DNA from: Anaeromyxobacter_A sp035636195
GTDB taxonomy: Bacteria; Myxococcota; Myxococcia; Myxococcales; Anaeromyxobacteraceae
Assembly: GCA_035636195.1 (NCBI GenBank)
Contig: DASPZP010000179.1
Coordinates: 1 to 19,784 of the forward strand
DNA: 19,784 nt
Direction: 5' to 3'
Shown: positions 7,419 to 14,156 of the stretch, in pieces
Layout of the letters: each line of letters begins with the position of its first letter
Numbering within the stretch: position 1 is the first letter of the stretch
Translations under genes and position numbers: made by a program
The notes under the pieces: generated by a model
The model's input: only the letters and a program-made list of their open reading frames with translations
The model's database searches: none
Told to the model about the DNA's origin: nothing

Positions 7419-9401
7419 TCACCACCAGAGGAAGCGCCAGCCGAGGAGGGCCAGCAGTGCGACCGCCACGAGGAGCGCCTGCGCCTGCACCTGCCCGCGG
7501 TGGAGCCGCCGCACGCGCTCGGCCCCCCAGCTTGCGCTGCGCAGCACGGGGAGCAGCGCCACGTCGAGGACGGTGTCCGGGACGTGTGAGCTGAAGGAGG
7601 CCTCACGCGGAAAGGCGCCGCGCGGCGGCACGACGCGAGCGCGCGGGAAGAACGCCCAGCCGAAGCGCAACGTCAGCATCTCCGCGAACGACGAGCCCGT
7701 GTACTGCATGCGGGCGGTGGGACGGGCGTAGCCGCAGCCCCAGGTGTCGGACACCGGCGCCCCGCGCGTGCGGCGCTGCCGCCAGACGCCGAGCGCGGCC
7801 GCCGCGGCGAGGAGGGCGGCGGCGGCGGCGGTGACGGCCCGCGCCGACGCGGCAGCGACGCTGGCCGCCTCGCCCAGCGCGGACGGCGCCAGGCGCATCC
7901 ACGCGGCGCAAGCGCGGTGCAGCGCCGGGACGAGCAAGGAGGGGAAGAGGCCGATGAGCAGGCAGGGCGTGGCGAGCAGCGCCATCGGCGCGAGCATGGC
8001 GCGCGGGGACTCGCGCGGCTTCGCCGCGAGGTCGGTGCGGGGCGTCCCGAGGAACACGGTGCCGAAGACCTTGGCGAAGCAGGCCGCGGCCAGGCCGCCG
8101 ACGAGCGCCAGCACCGGCGCCGCCAGCACCGCCCACGCGACCACCGGGGAAGGGGAGGAGACGGCGCGCAGCGCGCCCAGGTAGACGAGCCACTCGGAGA
8201 CGAAGCCGTTCAGCGGCGGGAGACCGCTGATGGCCACCGCGCCGAGCAGGAACAGCCCGGCGGTGAGCGGCATGGCGCGGGCGAGCCCGCCCAGCCGATC
8301 GAGCTCGCGCGTGCCGCAAGCGTGGTCGACCGAGCCGGCGCCGAGGAAGAGCAAAGCCTTGAACAGGGCGTGGTTCACGACGTGGAGCGCGCCCCCGGCG
8401 AAGCCGAGCAGCACGAGCGAGGGGTCGCCGACCGCGCGCCCGACGAGCGCCAGACCGACGCCCAGCGCGATGATCCCGACGTTCTCCACGGAGTGGTAGG
8501 CGAGCAGCCGCTTCAGGTCGTGCTGCGCCAGCGCGAAGGCGACCCCCAGCACCGCCGAGAGGGCGCCCACCGTCAGGAGCGCGAGCCCCCACCAGAGCGG
8601 CGGCGCGGCGAAGAAGCCCGTCACGCGCAGGAGCCCGTAGATCCCGGTCTTGAGCAGCACGCCCGACAAGAGGGCCGAGACGTGGCTCGGCGCGGCCGCG
8701 TGCGCGCCGGGCAGCCAGAAGTGGAAGGGCATGAGCCCGGCCTTCATGCCGAAGCCCAGGAGCGCGAGCAGGAAGACGCCGGGCGTCCCCGGCAACCCGG
8801 CGCGCGCGATGTGCGAGAAGTCGAAGGAGCCGGCCGCGCTCCCGAGCAGCGCGAACAGCGCGAACAGCGCCAGCGTGGCGACGTGGGTGGCGGTCAGGTA
8901 GACGAAGGCGGCTCGCTGCGCGGCCGGCTTCTCGTGCTCGGTCAGGACGAGCAGGAACCCGCACAGCGCCATCACCTCCCACGCCACCAGGAAGAGCATC
9001 GCGTTGGCCGCGAGGACGACGAGGGCCATGGCGGCCGTGACGAGCCCGTACCAGAGCTGCAGCCGGATGGCCTCTGCGCCGCGGCGCGCCTGGGGGAAGT
9101 AGGCCAGGCCGAACAGAGAGCCGGCGGCGGGGATCGCGAAGACCGGGACGAGGAAGATCGCGGAGAGCGCGTCGAGGCGGAGCGCCAGCGCGCCGCCGGG
9201 GACGCTCCAGCGCGCGTCGATCTGGGCGGCCTCGCCGCCGGCCAGCGTCAGCGCGGCCGCCCCGAGGCCGAGCGCCGCGCCGACCACCAGGAGCGCGCAG
9301 GCCGCGCGCTGGGCCAGCTCCGGAGCGCGGCGGAGCGCCAGCGCCGCCCCGCCGGAGACGGCGACCAGCGCGACGGCGGCGAGGGCGAGGAAGAGGCTCA
9401 T
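7419..9401 (-). CDS. HyfB/NuoL-like antiporter subunit with C-terminal extension (second copy)
   Basis: A 660-residue polytopic membrane protein. The antiporter core contains Glu142 in LVAWEVMALCGF, Lys220 in GFGMKAGLMPFHFWLPGAH, the AQHDLKRLLAYHSVENVG stretch, and NHALFKALLFLGAGSV with its TM12 lysine. After the core comes the HyfB-type tail: SDTWGCGYARPTARMQYTGSSF, then a soluble stretch and one final helix (LLVAVALLALLGWRFLWW). The gene directly upstream encodes a clear paralogue with the same architecture, including this tail, so the pair arose by tandem duplication. Start ATG 9401 overlaps the upstream TGA by four bases (ATGA). The stop is 4 bases before the HyfC-like GTG. It is expected to move protons or sodium as part of the membrane arm. 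Confidence 0.92.
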   Translation of the reverse strand: MSLFLALAAVALVAVSGGAALALRRAPELAQRAACALLVVGAALGLGAAALTLAGGEAAQIDARWSVPGGALALRLDALSAIFLVPVFAIPAAGSLFGLAYFPQARRGAEAIRLQLWYGLVTAAMALVVLAANAMLFLVAWEVMALCGFLLVLTEHEKPAAQRAAFVYLTATHVATLALFALFALLGSAAGSFDFSHIARAGLPGTPGVFLLALLGFGMKAGLMPFHFWLPGAHAAAPSHVSALLSGVLLKTGIYGLLRVTGFFAAPPLWWGLALLTVGALSAVLGVAFALAQHDLKRLLAYHSVENVGIIALGVGLALVGRAVGDPSLVLLGFAGGALHVVNHALFKALLFLGAGSVDHACGTRELDRLGGLARAMPLTAGLFLLGAVAISGLPPLNGFVSEWLVYLGALRAVSSPSPVVAWAVLAAPVLALVGGLAAACFAKVFGTVFLGTPRTDLAAKPRESPRAMLAPMALLATPCLLIGLFPSLLVPALHRACAAWMRLAPSALGEAASVAAASARAVTAAAAALLAAAAALGVWRQRRTRGAPVSDTWGCGYARPTARMQYTGSSFAEMLTLRFGWAFFPRARVVPPRGAFPREASFSSHVPDTVLDVALLPVLRSASWGAERVRRLHRGQVQAQALLVAVALLALLGWRFLWW

Positions 9402-11401
9402 GGCGCGCGCAAGGCGAGCAGCGCCGCGAACACGAGGAGGGTTGCCACGGTGTAGAGGAGCTGGAGATTGAGGCGCTGGGCCTGGTACCGGCGCAGGCGG
9501 CTGGCCCGATCGCCGACGGCGCGGAAGATGGGATCGAAGAGGCGGGTGCGGGCCGGATCCCGGACCTGGAAGACCACGCTCGCGCGCGCGGGCAACACGC
9601 CCTTCGGTGGGACGATGCGTCCGCGCGGCTGGAGCAGGCGGGGCGCCAGCCCGGAGAGGAACAGCTGGCCGAACGAGGCGCCGGTGTACTGCATGCGTGG
9701 GGTGGGGCGGGTGAAGCCGCAGCCCCACGTATCGCTCGCGCCCACAGGGCGCCGCGCCCGCGCCCGCGCCGCGGCGAAGGCCAGGCCGAGGGCGAGGAGG
9801 AGCAGCGCCGCCAGGGCGACGCGCGCCGGCACCGCCAGCGAGCGCACCGCCGGGGCGAGCTCGAGGGCAGCCGCCGCGGGCGACGCCCCGCTCACCTGCG
9901 CCAGGGCCGGCCCGGCGAAGCGCAGCGCGAGGTCCGGGAGGAGGCCCAGCCCGACGCACACCGCCGCCAGCGCGGCGAGCGGTCCCCACAGCCCGACCGA
10001 GGGCTCGTGGGCGGCGGCCGCCTGCGGGCTGCGCGGCGCGCCCAGGAGCGCCACGCCCCCCAGCCGCGCGAAGGCGATGGCCGCCACGCCACCCACCAGC
10101 GCCAGCGTGGCCACCGCCCCCCAGGCCAGGATCGAGGCGCCCCCCGGCGAGCCGACCGCCGCCCGGAGCAGGCCGAGGTACAGGAGCCACTCCGAGGAGA
10201 ACCCGTTCAGCGGCGGCAGCGCCGCCAGGGCGGCGAGCCCGAGGAGGAGCAGGCTGGCCGTGCGCGGGAGCCGGGCCAGGAGCCCGCCCATCCGCTCGAG
10301 GTCTCGGCCGTGTGCGGCGTGCGCCACGGCGCCGGCCGCCATGAAGGCGAGGCCCTTCATGAAGGCGTGGTTCCACACGTGCAAGAGCGCCCCGGCCCAC
10401 GCCAGCGCCGCGACCGCCGCCTGGCCGTGGGCGGAGGCCGTCACCGCGAGGCCGATGCCGAGCGCGATGATGCCGACGTTCTCCACGCTCGAGTAGGCGA
10501 GGACGCGCTTCAGGTCGCGTGGGCCTAGCGCGAGCGTGATGGCGATGAGCGCCCCGGCCAGTCCCACCCCTGCCAGGACCAGCCCGAACGCTGCCGGCGC
10601 CGGCGCGAGCCAGAGGAGCACGCGCACGATCCCGTACAGGCCGGTCTTGATCATGATCCCGGAGAGCAGCGCCGAGATGTGGCTGGGCGCGGCGGGGTGC
10701 GCCTCCGGCAGCCAGACGTGGAGCGGGACGAGGCCGGCCTTGGTGCCGAAGCCGACGAGGCCGAGCCCGAAGAGCAGCGCCGCCGGTGCCGCCGTCCGGG
10801 CCGGCAGGGCGGCGAAGGCCTCGAAGTCGAACGATCCCGCCTCGCGCCCGAGCAGCACGAAGAGCGCGAAGAGGAAGGCGGTCCCGAGGTGCGAGGCGAC
10901 CAGGTAGACGAGGCCCGCGCTGCGCACCTCGGCGTCGTCGTGCTCGAACGTGACGAGGAGGAACGAGGCGACCGCCATCACCTCCCACGCCACCAGGAAG
11001 AGCACCGCCTGGCGCGCCGAGAAGACGAGCGCCATCGCGGCGATGAGCAGGTTCTGGAAGAAGAGGAAGCCGCCCAGGCCGCGGCGTCCCAGGTGCGGCC
11101 GCATGTAGGTGGCGCCGTACAGCACGGCCGGGATGGCGAGCGCGAAGAGCGCCACCTGGAAAAAAGCGGACAAGGGGTCGAGCCCCACGCGGAACGCGGC
11201 GAGCGGCGCCGTCCAGGCGAGCGCGAAGCGCTGCTCGCCGCCCGAGGCGAGGGCGACCGCCGCGGCGACGAGGCCGAGCGCGCTGCCTGCCACCCCGGTG
11301 ACGGTGGCGGCGGCGAGCGCCAGGGCAGGCCGGCGCGCCAGGGCGAGCGCCAGGAGGCCACCCGCCACCAGCACCGCGAGCGCGGCGAGATGGAGGGTCA
11401 C
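9398..11401 (-). CDS. HyfB/NuoL-like antiporter subunit with C-terminal extension (first copy)
   Basis: A 667-residue polytopic protein and paralogue of the next gene. Conserved positions include Glu140 in LVAWEVMAVASF, Lys221 in GFGTKAGLVPLHVWLPEAH, GPRDLKRVLAYSSVENVG, and NHAFMKGLAFMAAGAV. The tail carries SDTWGCGFTRPTPRMQYTGASF, then a soluble segment (VVFQVRDPARTRLFDP) and a last hydrophobic helix. HyfB of hydrogenase-4 has this same C-terminal layout. With the second copy and the HyfF-like subunit, the membrane arm would hold three antiporter-like channels, as in complex I and hydrogenase-4. The start is GTG 11401, in a GTGA overlap with the stop of the HTH/PTS-IIA gene, so its translation depends on that gene being translated. 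Confidence 0.92.
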   Translation of the reverse strand: MTLHLAALAVLVAGGLLALALARRPALALAAATVTGVAGSALGLVAAAVALASGGEQRFALAWTAPLAAFRVGLDPLSAFFQVALFALAIPAVLYGATYMRPHLGRRGLGGFLFFQNLLIAAMALVFSARQAVLFLVAWEVMAVASFLLVTFEHDDAEVRSAGLVYLVASHLGTAFLFALFVLLGREAGSFDFEAFAALPARTAAPAALLFGLGLVGFGTKAGLVPLHVWLPEAHPAAPSHISALLSGIMIKTGLYGIVRVLLWLAPAPAAFGLVLAGVGLAGALIAITLALGPRDLKRVLAYSSVENVGIIALGIGLAVTASAHGQAAVAALAWAGALLHVWNHAFMKGLAFMAAGAVAHAAHGRDLERMGGLLARLPRTASLLLLGLAALAALPPLNGFSSEWLLYLGLLRAAVGSPGGASILAWGAVATLALVGGVAAIAFARLGGVALLGAPRSPQAAAAHEPSVGLWGPLAALAAVCVGLGLLPDLALRFAGPALAQVSGASPAAAALELAPAVRSLAVPARVALAALLLLALGLAFAAARARARRPVGASDTWGCGFTRPTPRMQYTGASFGQLFLSGLAPRLLQPRGRIVPPKGVLPARASVVFQVRDPARTRLFDPIFRAVGDRASRLRRYQAQRLNLQLLYTVATLLVFAALLALRAP

Positions 11402-12099
11402 GCCTTCTCCCCGCGCTGCGCTGCGCGCCTGAGCTCCAGCGCGGTCTCCACGCGGTCGAGCGCATCGATGAGCTCCGCCGCGCCCGCGCGGGCCTGGATG
11501 AGCCGCTGCACCTCCGCGTCGCCGAGCGCCGCCGCCAGCACGGCCAGGAGGTGCAGGTGCACGCGCGTCGAGCGCGACACCAGCGTGAAGAGCGTGTGCA
11601 CCGGAGCGCCATCGAGCGCCTGGTAGTCGACCGGCTTCGCCAGGTACGCCACCGCCACCGCCGGCGCCGGCACGTGCAGCACGATCGGGTTCCGCGGATG
11701 GGGAATGGCGATCCCCTTGCCGAAGCCGGTCGAGCCGAGGTGCTCGCGCGCGAGCAGCATCTGGTGGAGGAACTCGCGGTCCACGCCCGGCGGTAGCGGC
11801 AGCGTGTCGACGATGGCGCGCAGGACGGAGGACTTGTCGGTGCCCGCCACGTCGAAGTGGACGCCGCCCGCGCGCACTGCCTCGGACAGGCGCGGCATCG
11901 GCTGGGCGCCCTCGGCGAGCAGCACCTCCGGCGCGACCTGGATCCCGCGCGCGGTGGCGAACTCGAGCAGGTCCACCTGGTCGAACTGGTACTGGTCGTG
12001 GACGAGCTGGGCGGGGATCTCGCCGCGGCGGGCCCATCGGTAGAGGGTGCTGTCGTCAACGCCGAGGAAGCCGGCTGCGTCGCGTAGATCGAGCTGCAT
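11398..12099 (-). CDS. MerR-type HTH / PTS EIIA (fructose-Ntr type) fusion regulator
   Basis: A 233-residue two-domain protein. Residues 1-55 form an excisionase/MerR-like DNA-binding winged HTH (AAGFLGVDDSTLYRWARRGEIPA at 8-30). Residues 70-225 are a PTS EIIA type 2 domain, with SEAV, then LAREHLGSTGFGKGIAIPHPRNP containing the phospho-acceptor His134. The domain corresponds to PtsN/FruA EIIA, which receives phosphate from HPr or NPr and in many bacteria controls potassium transporters and other targets by binding. Here it is the first gene of the hydrogenase-like operon, coupled by GTGA overlap to an antiporter subunit. This suggests it senses phosphotransfer state and controls this operon or complex. 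No EI, HPr or EIIB/C is nearby. The ATG has no purine-rich ribosome site (upstream reads CTCTCCTGAC), so translation may be coupled or inefficient. Confidence 0.9.
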   Translation of the reverse strand: MQLDLRDAAGFLGVDDSTLYRWARRGEIPAQLVHDQYQFDQVDLLEFATARGIQVAPEVLLAEGAQPMPRLSEAVRAGGVHFDVAGTDKSSVLRAIVDTLPLPPGVDREFLHQMLLAREHLGSTGFGKGIAIPHPRNPIVLHVPAPAVAVAYLAKPVDYQALDGAPVHTLFTLVSRSTRVHLHLLAVLAAALGDAEVQRLIQARAGAAELIDALDRVETALELRRAAQRGEKA

Positions 12100-12158
12100 G
12101 TCAGGAGAGGGGCGGCCCGACCGGGCCTCGAGCCCCGGATCTCGAACTCGGCCGCACG
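12100..12158. promoter_or_regulatory. Short gap with GC palindrome before the HTH/PTS-IIA gene
   Basis: These 59 bases lie between the FHA protein stop and the HTH/PTS-IIA start on the same strand. GGCCCG-AC-CGGGCC at 12114-12127 is a perfect 6-base inverted repeat located 15 to 28 bases upstream of the ATG, where it could be an operator or a hairpin near the ribosome site. There is no T-tract, so a rho-independent terminator is unlikely. I see no good -10/-35 pair, which makes read-through from the FHA gene plausible. Confidence 0.35.
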
Positions 12159-13718
12159 CTACGCCGGCCGCGGCGGCGGTGCAAGGAAGGTGGGCGTGCC
12201 GTCCCCGCCCAGCCGGATGCTGCCGGGTGCGGCCTCGGCGGCGCGCCGCTCGGCGTCGTCGACGGCCTCCCCCACCGCGCGCAGCTCCGGCAGGTCGGCG
12301 GTCCCGAAGTTGCCCACCAGGGCGCGCCCGGCGGCGACGCCGATACGCAGCGTCAGGCGGGGGGGCTCGCGGCCCCCCTCCACCGCGGCCGCGCACGAGA
12401 GGAGCGCCGTCGCGCAGCGAGAGGCGCGCTCCGAGGCGTCCGCCTGAGCCTGGGTGAGCCCGAACACGGCCAGGAACCCTCCGGCGAGCCGCTCCTCGAT
12501 CGCCGCCTCCTCGGCCAGCGCCGCGGCGGACAGCGCGTGCTGCACCGCGACCACGCGCTCGGCCACCTCGCCGGCGGGCCGCGCCGCCGCGAGGTCGGCC
12601 GCGCCATGGAGGGCCACCGCCACCGCCGCCACGCCGTCGCGCAGGACCGGCTCGAACGGATCCTTCTCCGTGCCCTCCGCCGCGAGCAGCGGCGCGGCCG
12701 CGGCCGCATCCAGATGGCGCAGGACGCGGAGGCGGAGCTCCTCCGCGGTCCGTGCCCGCTCCGCGATGCGGAGCCGCTCCACCGTGAGCGCGGCCTGGAA
12801 GCCGACCAGCGTGGCGAGCTCGAGGTCGTCGGCGGTGAAGGGATCGGCGAAGCCGCGTTCGAGCAGCAGCACGCCCAGGATGCGGTTGTCGGCCCAGATC
12901 GGCGCGCAGATGCAGGACCGGATGCCCTGCGCGATGACCGACTGGCTCTGCGCGAAGCGCAGGTCCTGCTGCGCGTCCAGGGTGAGGATGCCGGCCCGGC
13001 TGCGCAGCGTGGCCTGGACGACCGTGGCCGAGATGCGCGGCGGGGCCTCCGCAGGCTCGGCGGCCAGCGCCGTCAGGTCGCCGCGCTCGTCCATGAGCAG
13101 CACGCTCGAGCGCTCGGAGCGAGTGGAGCTCGCCAGGACCCGGACCAGTCGATGGAGCGCCTCGGCGAGCGAGGTCGAGCCGAGCTGCGCCCGGCCGATC
13201 TCGTTCACCACTCCGATCTGGCGTCGCGCCATGACCGCAGGACCCATCCCGCGCATGGTCTCCCGCCGTGATTCTCCGCCGGGTGGCGCCACTGCCTCTG
13301 CGATCGAGGTGGCGCTGGACGGCGGCCCCGCCGGCGGCATCGGCGCGATCCCGGCCTCGGCCGACAGATCGGCGATGTAGCGGATGATCGTGCGCTGGTC
13401 GGAGAGGATGCCAGCCGGCTCGAGCGCCTCCAGATGGGCGCGCAGCTCGGCGCTCGTCTTGCCGAAGCGGAGCCGCGCCCCTGGCTGGATGACGGCCTCG
13501 TGAACGCGCGCGTCGTCGACGAAGGTGCCGTTGCGGCTGTCGAGGTCGACCACCCACAGCTGCTCGCCGCGCCGCTCGAACAGCGCGTGCATGCTGGAGA
13601 TCCAGGGATCGGCCACCTGGACGTGGCACTCCGGCGAGCGACCGAGGACGGTCGGCACGTCGGGCAGGAAGAACACGGTCCCGCCACAGATCCCGTTCAC
13701 CACGAAAAGCTCGGCCAC
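12159..13718 (-). CDS. FHA - GAF - degenerate class III cyclase-like regulator
   Basis: A 519-residue cytoplasmic signalling protein. Residues 15-95 are an FHA phosphothreonine-binding domain (LGRSPECHVQV, SSMHALF, DLDSRNGTFVDD). Residues 168-320 are a GAF domain (RIGRAQL-type start, then CAPIWADNRILGVLLLER at 271-288). Residues 362-505 resemble a class III nucleotide cyclase, best seen in GNFGTADLPELRAVGEAVDDAERR (469-492). Both metal-binding aspartates are missing: the first strand reads VAAVAVALHG and the usual GDG loop reads AGGFLAVFG. It is therefore unlikely to make cAMP or cGMP. Start GTG 13718 is chosen because GGGAG (plus 13726-13730) lies 7 bases upstream; an earlier TTG at 13760 lies inside the probable -10. 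The following HTH/PTS-IIA gene is 59 bases away on the same strand, so this gene may lead the operon. Confidence 0.85.
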   Translation of the reverse strand: MAELFVVNGICGGTVFFLPDVPTVLGRSPECHVQVADPWISSMHALFERRGEQLWVVDLDSRNGTFVDDARVHEAVIQPGARLRFGKTSAELRAHLEALEPAGILSDQRTIIRYIADLSAEAGIAPMPPAGPPSSATSIAEAVAPPGGESRRETMRGMGPAVMARRQIGVVNEIGRAQLGSTSLAEALHRLVRVLASSTRSERSSVLLMDERGDLTALAAEPAEAPPRISATVVQATLRSRAGILTLDAQQDLRFAQSQSVIAQGIRSCICAPIWADNRILGVLLLERGFADPFTADDLELATLVGFQAALTVERLRIAERARTAEELRLRVLRHLDAAAAAPLLAAEGTEKDPFEPVLRDGVAAVAVALHGAADLAAARPAGEVAERVVAVQHALSAAALAEEAAIEERLAGGFLAVFGLTQAQADASERASRCATALLSCAAAVEGGREPPRLTLRIGVAAGRALVGNFGTADLPELRAVGEAVDDAERRAAEAAPGSIRLGGDGTPTFLAPPPRPA

Positions 13719-13725
13719 CGATCGT

Positions 13726-13730
13726 CTCCC
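13726..13730 (-). promoter_or_regulatory. Ribosome binding site deciding the FHA gene start
   Basis: GGGAG on the minus strand, 7 bases before GTG 13718. It supports the GTG over the upstream in-frame TTG at 13760, which has no such site and overlaps the predicted -10 box. Confidence 0.6.
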
Positions 13731-13748
13731 GGAAGGAACGACCGAGGG

Positions 13749-13777
13749 ATGATAGCCCAAGAGTCGCGGAGGCCGAA
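13749..13777 (-). promoter_or_regulatory. Candidate promoter of the FHA gene / hydrogenase-like operon
   Basis: On the minus strand TATCAT (plus 13749-13754) matches the -10 consensus at five of six positions. TTCGGC (plus 13772-13777) lies 17 bases upstream as a poor -35. Transcription would start near 13742, giving a leader of about 25 bases that contains the GGGAG ribosome site. A CTGAA-AG-TTCAG inverted repeat (13791-13802) sits just upstream of the -35 and could be an activator site. All of this is inspection only. Confidence 0.35.
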
Positions 13778-13811
13778 GGTGCCGTCGCTCCTGAAAGTTC
13801 AGCGCGTGGCG

Positions 13812-14078
13812 CTAGACGGCCGCCCGGCGCGGCCTCATGACCGCACCGGCGAGGACGAGCAGCAGCACCGCGCCGATGAGGCTGCCGAGGAAGCCGGCGC
13901 CGTGCATCTCCTGCGTCGAGCCGCCGGCGAGGGCGGTCGCGACCAGGCCGCCGACGAGCGAGCCCGCCACGCCGAGCAGGGTCGTCATGATGAAGCCCAT
14001 GCCCTGCTTCCCGGGCACGAGGGCGCGGGCGAGGAGCCCGATGATGAAGCCGAACACGATCCAGGCGATGATTCCCAT
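13812..14078 (-). CDS. GlsB/YeaQ/YmgE family small membrane protein
   Basis: An 88-residue protein with three hydrophobic helices and the glycine patterning of the transglycosylase-associated (GlsB/YeaQ/YmgE) family: IIAWIVFGFIIGLLARALVPG, then GFIMTTLLGVAGSLVGGLV, and GFLGSLIGAVLLLVLAGAV before a basic MRPRR tail. Length is normal for the family, members of which are often induced by envelope or general stress; their biochemical role is not established. ATG 14078 is preceded by an AGGGGG ribosome site with about 8 bases spacing. The frame extends upstream but with no supporting start signal. It lies 78 bases downstream of truD on the same strand and could be cotranscribed or have its own promoter. 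Confidence 0.88.
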   Translation of the reverse strand: MGIIAWIVFGFIIGLLARALVPGKQGMGFIMTTLLGVAGSLVGGLVATALAGGSTQEMHGAGFLGSLIGAVLLLVLAGAVMRPRRAAV

Positions 14079-14156
14079 GGGTGTACCCCCTGGCGAGCAA
14101 GGTACGGCGCACGGTACGACCACGCCCGGCCGGCTGGCCGTGGGGAAGACCCTCGC
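14079..14156. promoter_or_regulatory. Gap between truD and the GlsB-type gene, with a direct repeat
   Basis: The 78 bases contain two copies of GGTACG (14101-14106 and 14113-14118) spaced one helical turn apart (12-base period), which could be a tandem regulator site. A loose hairpin (CCACG ... CGTGG on the minus strand, about 14120-14143) follows the truD stop but has no T-run. No clear -10/-35 pair was found. Confidence 0.25.

Noticed and set aside
8845..8875. Short direct repeats such as GCGCGAACA in the antiporter gene as a CRISPR or satellite
   Set aside because: They encode a repeated hydrophobic motif (LFALFALL) in a membrane helix and have no spacers or array structure.
7917..9455. 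Plus-strand open frame of 512 codons opposite the second antiporter gene
   Set aside because: Same kind of GC-driven shadow; no recognisable domain, composition dominated by Glu, Arg and Gln, no ribosome site.
7419..12059. A single 1546-residue giant protein covering both antiporter genes
   Set aside because: The upstream part of that frame is nonsense relative to the real frame of the first antiporter gene; the conserved protein begins at ATG 9401, at an ATGA junction.
2082..12099. Calling the cluster a hydrogenase-4 or formate hydrogenlyase
   Set aside because: The large subunit lacks all nickel-ligand cysteines and a maturation tail, and no formate dehydrogenase gene is present.
2082..12099. 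Calling the cluster a respiratory complex I (nuo) operon
   Set aside because: It has HyfE, HyfF and HyfB-type subunits, the CXXC small-subunit motif and no NuoA, J, K, E, F or G; gene order is of the hydrogenase-4 type.
12159..13718. An active adenylate or guanylate cyclase
   Set aside because: Both metal-binding aspartates are replaced in the cyclase-like domain.
12159..13760. Starting the FHA protein at TTG 13760
   Set aside because: The TTG overlaps the best -10 candidate and lacks a ribosome site, while GTG 13718 has GGGAG at 7 bases.
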